From positions 744,001 through 808,000 of the forward strand of contig CAWDWG010000001.1 of NCBI GenBank assembly GCA_963805985.1: a DNA stretch of 64,000 nucleotides. The letters are read 5' to 3'. Position numbers and translations under genes: made by a program. Position 1 is the first letter of the stretch. Each line of letters begins with the position of its first letter. Below, one piece after another: positions 60,274 through 64,000 of this stretch. The DNA is from Bog-257 sp963805985. GTDB lineage: Bacteria; Acidobacteriota; Terriglobia; Terriglobales; Acidobacteriaceae. Under the pieces are notes generated by a model. It had not been told where the DNA came from. It saw only the letters and a list, made by a program, of their open reading frames with translations, and did not search any database.

Positions 60274-60975
60274 CTAGGATGCCGCCGCCGTGGACGGACG
60301 TTCCCTGGTGCCAAAAATTACAACCCATAGCATAAACGCGAGTTCGCCCAGCATCAGTGGCTGGGCAAACTTAAAGACTGCGTCCTCCCGCAGGGGAAAC
60401 AGCAGGCCGGTGAAGCTGAGGGCGAGATATCCGAAACAGCCCACCATCAGCCAAAGTCCCAGCAGCCGAGGCAGGAAGCGCGACCTGTAGACCAACAGCC
60501 CGAATGGGAGCAGCCATAACCCCCAGAAGACTTCGTTGGCCAGATCCCCATAATGATGCAGGCGTAGAAACAGCATGGCGAGGGCGTCGCGCTGCGGTTC
60601 GTCGAAAACGGTCAGGAAGTCCTGGCCACGCGCGAAAAGCAGCGCAGCCGAGTCGTTCGCGGCATTCATGAAAAAGATGGGAACCTGCATGAGGCTGCCC
60701 AGGATCACCATGAGGAGGGCGAGACTGCGGTCTACTTCCTTCAGCAAGCGATAAAGAGCCAAGGGAACGCACATCCATAGGACGGCGGCCATCAGTTGGC
60801 TGACTATGCCCCAGCGGAACAGCATCTCGTGTGCAGTTATGCGGCTGACGGTTGCGGCGGCATTGTGAGACACAAACAACGCGTTGGGAATGTAGATCAG
60901 GCGCACGACGCCGACGATTGACGCCAGGATATATAGGAGGCCCGCGATTCTGGCATTCCTGCTGCGCAAAGTCAT
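60274..60975 (-). CDS. DUF4386-type integral membrane protein
   Basis: This 233-residue protein has six likely membrane spans. It starts RNARIAGLLYILASIVGVVR and contains the GDLANEVFWGLWLLPFGLLVYRSRFLPRLLG segment typical of DUF4386. The function of the family is unknown. ATG 60975 follows AAGGA. Confidence 0.82.
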   Translation of the reverse strand: MTLRSRNARIAGLLYILASIVGVVRLIYIPNALFVSHNAAATVSRITAHEMLFRWGIVSQLMAAVLWMCVPLALYRLLKEVDRSLALLMVILGSLMQVPIFFMNAANDSAALLFARGQDFLTVFDEPQRDALAMLFLRLHHYGDLANEVFWGLWLLPFGLLVYRSRFLPRLLGLWLMVGCFGYLALSFTGLLFPLREDAVFKFAQPLMLGELAFMLWVVIFGTRERPSTAAAS

Positions 60976-61047
60976 GCTTCGTTCCTTGTAAGGAAACCTA
61001 CCAAGAGCAACCCGCAAGAAATCCACGCATCGCGCCGGCTGGGCGAG

Positions 61048-63675
61048 TTACTCTTCGCGCAGCAGGATCAGAGGATCGATCGACAGCGCGCGCTGAGCGG
61101 GAATCCACGTGGCAATGAGGCCGATCAACAGCATCGTCAACAGAGCCCCGCCCAGCACCAGGGGATCACCCGGGCTTTCCCGGTACAGCGAGGCCAATAC
61201 CCGTCCTGCGAGAATTCCGAGAAGCAGGCCGGCTGCAGACCCGAGAGCTAGCAATTGGAATGCCCGGCCCAGCGCTGCACGCAACACTTCCTCACGACGC
61301 GCGCCGAGTGCGATGCGAATGCCCAGTTCCTTGACCCGCTTGCTCACCGAATAGGAAGCCATTCCGAAAATGCCGGTTATGGACAACATCGCACCCAAGA
61401 TGCCCAACACACCCAGCGCCAGCGCAGCCAGGCGTTCACCAAACAGCGCCGTCTCCAGCTTGCTGTTCCAAGGCTGGATATAAAACGGAAGCCCAGGATC
61501 GAGCTGATGCACGGCCCTTTTCATCGCCGCCGCCACTTGCTGCGGATCGCGCGCCGAGCGCACGATCAGGAAGGTCTGACTTGAGGGCGATTGCAGAATC
61601 GGCAGAAACATTGCTGGATGGGGAATTTCGGTGATGGTGGTGTATTTCCCGTCTTGCACCACTCCGACAACTTGCAGGCGCGCGCCATCCGGCAGCTTGA
61701 AGTATCCGCCCAACGCGTGGTCGACCGAGCCGAAGATGCGGCGCGCAAACTCCTGGTTGATGACGGCGACGCGCGGCGACTTGTTGTCGTCGTGCCAGGT
61801 AAACGTCCTGCCGGCGAGCAACGCCGTACCTGCTGCCTGGAAATATCCGGGCGAGACGTTATATTGAATTGCTTCCGATGCGGCATTCGCCGGCCGCAAG
61901 TCGGTGGTTTGGTCGGTGAAGACATTGGAGGGAGTCCAACTCTCATTCAAGGGCGGCTGATCCGCCAGTCCCACGGACTGGACGCCGGGAATCTCCGACA
62001 TGGCATCGATCATGCGCTTCTGTATCGCGGGGACTTTATCGCCGCTGTAACCTGCCATGCTCAACTGGGTGTCCAACACCATCGCGTTTTGTGGCTCGAA
62101 ACCAAGATTGCTGTGCAGCGCCCGCGCCAGTCCGCGCACGGCAACGAACGAGGAAGTCACCAGCACGCCGCAGATCGTGATCTGCAGGACCAGCAGGGCG
62201 TCGCGAAGTGTGATTCGCCGTCCGATCGTGACTGCGGACGCAGCCTTGATCACCTCATAGGGATTGGTTCGCAACACCTGCCGCACGGGAACAGAGCCGA
62301 AGAGGAATCCGCTGGCCAGGGTCAGCAGCAACGCAACCACGTAGACTTTTGCGTCCGGGTTCAGTTCCAGGTGCATGGGAAACCTGGGGATGGGCCGCCA
62401 CACGCTCAAGCCGTGCAACAGCACCACACTTCCACACAGCCCGACGGCGCCTCCGATCAGCGAAATCAGCACGGCCTCGGTAAACAGTTGTCGCAAGATG
62501 CGCCGGCGTGTCGATCCCAGCGCTAGCCGCAGAGCAACCTCGCGAGAACGATCGGCCGCGCGTGCGGCGAACAGGCTTCCGAGATTGGCGCATGCGGCCA
62601 GCAGAATCAGAGCCGCCAGCAGCATCAGGGCGGTCATGAATGCCCGCACCGGGCGCCCAAGGTAGTCGCCATAAAGGCTGGGCCGGGCCAGCAGAAATTG
62701 CATCTTGCCGTCTTCTTTGGGATAGGTCTTCTCGAAGTAAGAACCAATCGCGTTGAGATCGGCAATCGCTTGCGGCGGAGTCACGCCCGGCTTCAGATGC
62801 CCCATCACCATGAAGACCCAGTGATCGCCGCGCGCGTTCAGATTGCTGGTGCCCTCGATCTGCTCCTGGTTCACCATCGGCACAAACAAGCCGACATCAA
62901 AAAACTCTAAGGTCCCGTGGAAGCCGGGCGGGCCAACGCCAAGAATCGTGTAAGGATGTTTGTTCAACTGAACCACGCGGCCCACTACGCCGCGATCATC
63001 CTGAAAATGGCTGTGCCAATAGGCATAGCTGAGCACGATGTAAGGGGCGCTGTTCGGACCATGCTCATCGGAGGCGTGGAAGAATCGGCCAAGATACGGT
63101 TGCAGGCGCAATACGTCGAAGTAGTTGCCCGTCGCCAGCGCGATCCAGGCGGTGGACGGGTTCTGTCCCGTGTCCAGGCCGGCCTCGTCTGCGGTGTAGC
63201 CCGCCAGATCCTCGAAGCTGCGGTTGCGCTCGCGGATGTCGAGATAATCCGGATACGACTGGCTGGGATCCACAAAGCTGGCTTTGCGCTCGATGGCCCA
63301 CAGGCTTTCTGGCTGAGGCACGTTCAGCGGACGCAGGATCAGCGCGTTCAATATCGCAAAGACAACGGCGTTCGCGCCGATGGCCAAGGCCAGCGTCACC
63401 ACCGCGGTGAGCGTGAATCCAGGAGATTTGTGCAACATGCGCAAGGCATAGCGCAGATCGTTGATCCAGCCTTCGATGAAGTTGCCGCCCAGGGCTTCGT
63501 GGCACTCTTCCTTGAATCGCTGCTGCCCGCCGAACTCGATGCGCGCTTGTCGCTCGGCTGCGGCGCGATTCATTCCCGAGCGTTCCAGATCGTCGGCACG
63601 CAGGGCGATGTGAGAGCGGAGTTCCTCTTCCATTTCATCGGCCACTCTGCGAGCGATGAACGAACTTGCCGGCAA
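61048..63675 (-). CDS. ADOP-family ABC permease (MacB/FtsX-like), start region frameshifted
   Basis: This 875-residue protein is of the acidobacterial duplicated orphan permease type. It has an ADOP N-terminus (VADEMEEELRSHIALRADDLERSG), a first membrane span near GFTLTAVVTLALAIGANAVVF, a MacB-like periplasmic domain, and two FtsX blocks (LGSTRRRILRQLFTEAVLIS and ALGARREEVLRAALGRAFQLL) ending LSIDPLILLREE. The expected start is the ATG at 63703, overlapping the PadR stop and reading MKLLAYLRSIAGKFVHRS, but that frame stops at 63635. The long frame opens at a TTG (63675). One extra base between the two would join them. Confidence 0.85.
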   Translation of the reverse strand: MPASSFIARRVADEMEEELRSHIALRADDLERSGMNRAAAERQARIEFGGQQRFKEECHEALGGNFIEGWINDLRYALRMLHKSPGFTLTAVVTLALAIGANAVVFAILNALILRPLNVPQPESLWAIERKASFVDPSQSYPDYLDIRERNRSFEDLAGYTADEAGLDTGQNPSTAWIALATGNYFDVLRLQPYLGRFFHASDEHGPNSAPYIVLSYAYWHSHFQDDRGVVGRVVQLNKHPYTILGVGPPGFHGTLEFFDVGLFVPMVNQEQIEGTSNLNARGDHWVFMVMGHLKPGVTPPQAIADLNAIGSYFEKTYPKEDGKMQFLLARPSLYGDYLGRPVRAFMTALMLLAALILLAACANLGSLFAARAADRSREVALRLALGSTRRRILRQLFTEAVLISLIGGAVGLCGSVVLLHGLSVWRPIPRFPMHLELNPDAKVYVVALLLTLASGFLFGSVPVRQVLRTNPYEVIKAASAVTIGRRITLRDALLVLQITICGVLVTSSFVAVRGLARALHSNLGFEPQNAMVLDTQLSMAGYSGDKVPAIQKRMIDAMSEIPGVQSVGLADQPPLNESWTPSNVFTDQTTDLRPANAASEAIQYNVSPGYFQAAGTALLAGRTFTWHDDNKSPRVAVINQEFARRIFGSVDHALGGYFKLPDGARLQVVGVVQDGKYTTITEIPHPAMFLPILQSPSSQTFLIVRSARDPQQVAAAMKRAVHQLDPGLPFYIQPWNSKLETALFGERLAALALGVLGILGAMLSITGIFGMASYSVSKRVKELGIRIALGARREEVLRAALGRAFQLLALGSAAGLLLGILAGRVLASLYRESPGDPLVLGGALLTMLLIGLIATWIPAQRALSIDPLILLREE

Positions 63676-63699
63676 TCGAACGAAGGTATGCCAGTAGTT

Positions 63700-64000
63700 T
63701 CATACTTCCTCAGGCCGAGCGGCCAACGCCGAACCGATAGCTGCGGCAAGCCGGTTCCATCCCTCGGTTTCCTCTCGCAGACGCTTGCGCCCCGCCGCGG
63801 TGAGTTCGTAAAACTTGGCGCGGCGGTTATTGTCCGACGTTCCCCAAGTCGCCTTCAGCAAGCCTTGGCGCACAAGCCGGAAGAGCGCGGGATACAACGC
63901 TCCCTGCTCGATGAGCAGCGCGCGATCGGAAATCTGGCCGATGCGCAAGAGCACGCCGTAGCCGTGGAGTGGGCCGAGCGAGACCGCTTTCAAGATCAGA
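63700..64000 (-). CDS. PadR-family regulator (partial, N-terminus outside window)
   Basis: About 100 residues from LILKAVSLGPLHGYGVLLRI through QGALYPALFRLVRQGLLKATW to the C-terminal helix. Its stop overlaps the ATG at 63703 (63700-63703), the usual PadR-ADOP arrangement, so it probably controls the permease. The first residues and the promoter lie beyond the window. Confidence 0.9.
   Translation of the reverse strand, partial: LILKAVSLGPLHGYGVLLRIGQISDRALLIEQGALYPALFRLVRQGLLKATWGTSDNNRRAKFYELTAAGRKRLREETEGWNRLAAAIGSALAARPEEV

Overview
The window looks like a chromosomal segment of an acidobacterium (class Terriglobia type). The evidence is the combination of a PadR regulator followed by an ADOP/MacB-like permease, several Ser/Thr protein kinases fused to TPR or beta-propeller domains, GloVer-repeat and NHL-repeat secreted proteins, a TMTC-like glycosyltransferase with TPRs, small acidobacterial-type proteins, and intergenic mini-hairpins of the GGGCTnnAGCCC type. 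Assignments rest on recognising protein families by eye; no database search was run.

Layout. 1-3.9 kb: the suf Fe-S assembly operon on the minus strand (Rrf2 regulator, sufB, sufC, sufD cut by the window edge) with two copies of a palindromic repeat in its gaps. 4.3-10.2 kb: a secreted kelch protein behind a small inverted-repeat element, an AraC regulator/SDR pair, and a membrane glycosyltransferase. 10.7-19.5 kb: a small conserved gene, a winged-helix/kinase/TPR regulator with a secreted partner, two small secreted proteins and a large GloVer/IPT secreted protein. 19.6-24.2 kb: STAS protein, SufT, esterase, cation/proton antiporter, DUF481 outer-membrane protein.

24.5-44.85 kb: a tRNA-Ser(GCT) gene whose 3' 62 bases recur at 44786-44846. 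These repeats bracket about 20.3 kb holding a decayed tyrosine integrase, a frameshifted kinase/STAND/TPR regulator, an OsmC protein, truncated IS66 and IS110 elements, a PadR gene, a 1140-residue tail-fibre-like secreted protein with an S74 chaperone domain, a kinase with a beta-propeller, GloVer debris, an NHL protein, and at the far end an IS91-type HUH transposase overlapping a ParB-like gene. I read it as a decaying tRNA-integrated island.

44.9-64 kb is core-like again: AmtB, an ABC-F ATPase (YbiT type), a cold-shock protein, then a polyhydroxyalkanoate (PHA) cluster. That cluster has phasin, phaE-like and phaC genes, a 59-residue cysteine protein, and a 902-residue fusion of an unknown domain, a KASIII-like synthase and a PhaB/FabG reductase, all on the minus strand; phaR and a second reductase diverge from them. 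No thiolase (phaA) is visible, so the fusion may supply (R)-3-hydroxyacyl-CoA. The window ends with a nitroreductase, a GH13 glycosidase, a DUF4386 membrane protein, and a PadR/ADOP permease pair.
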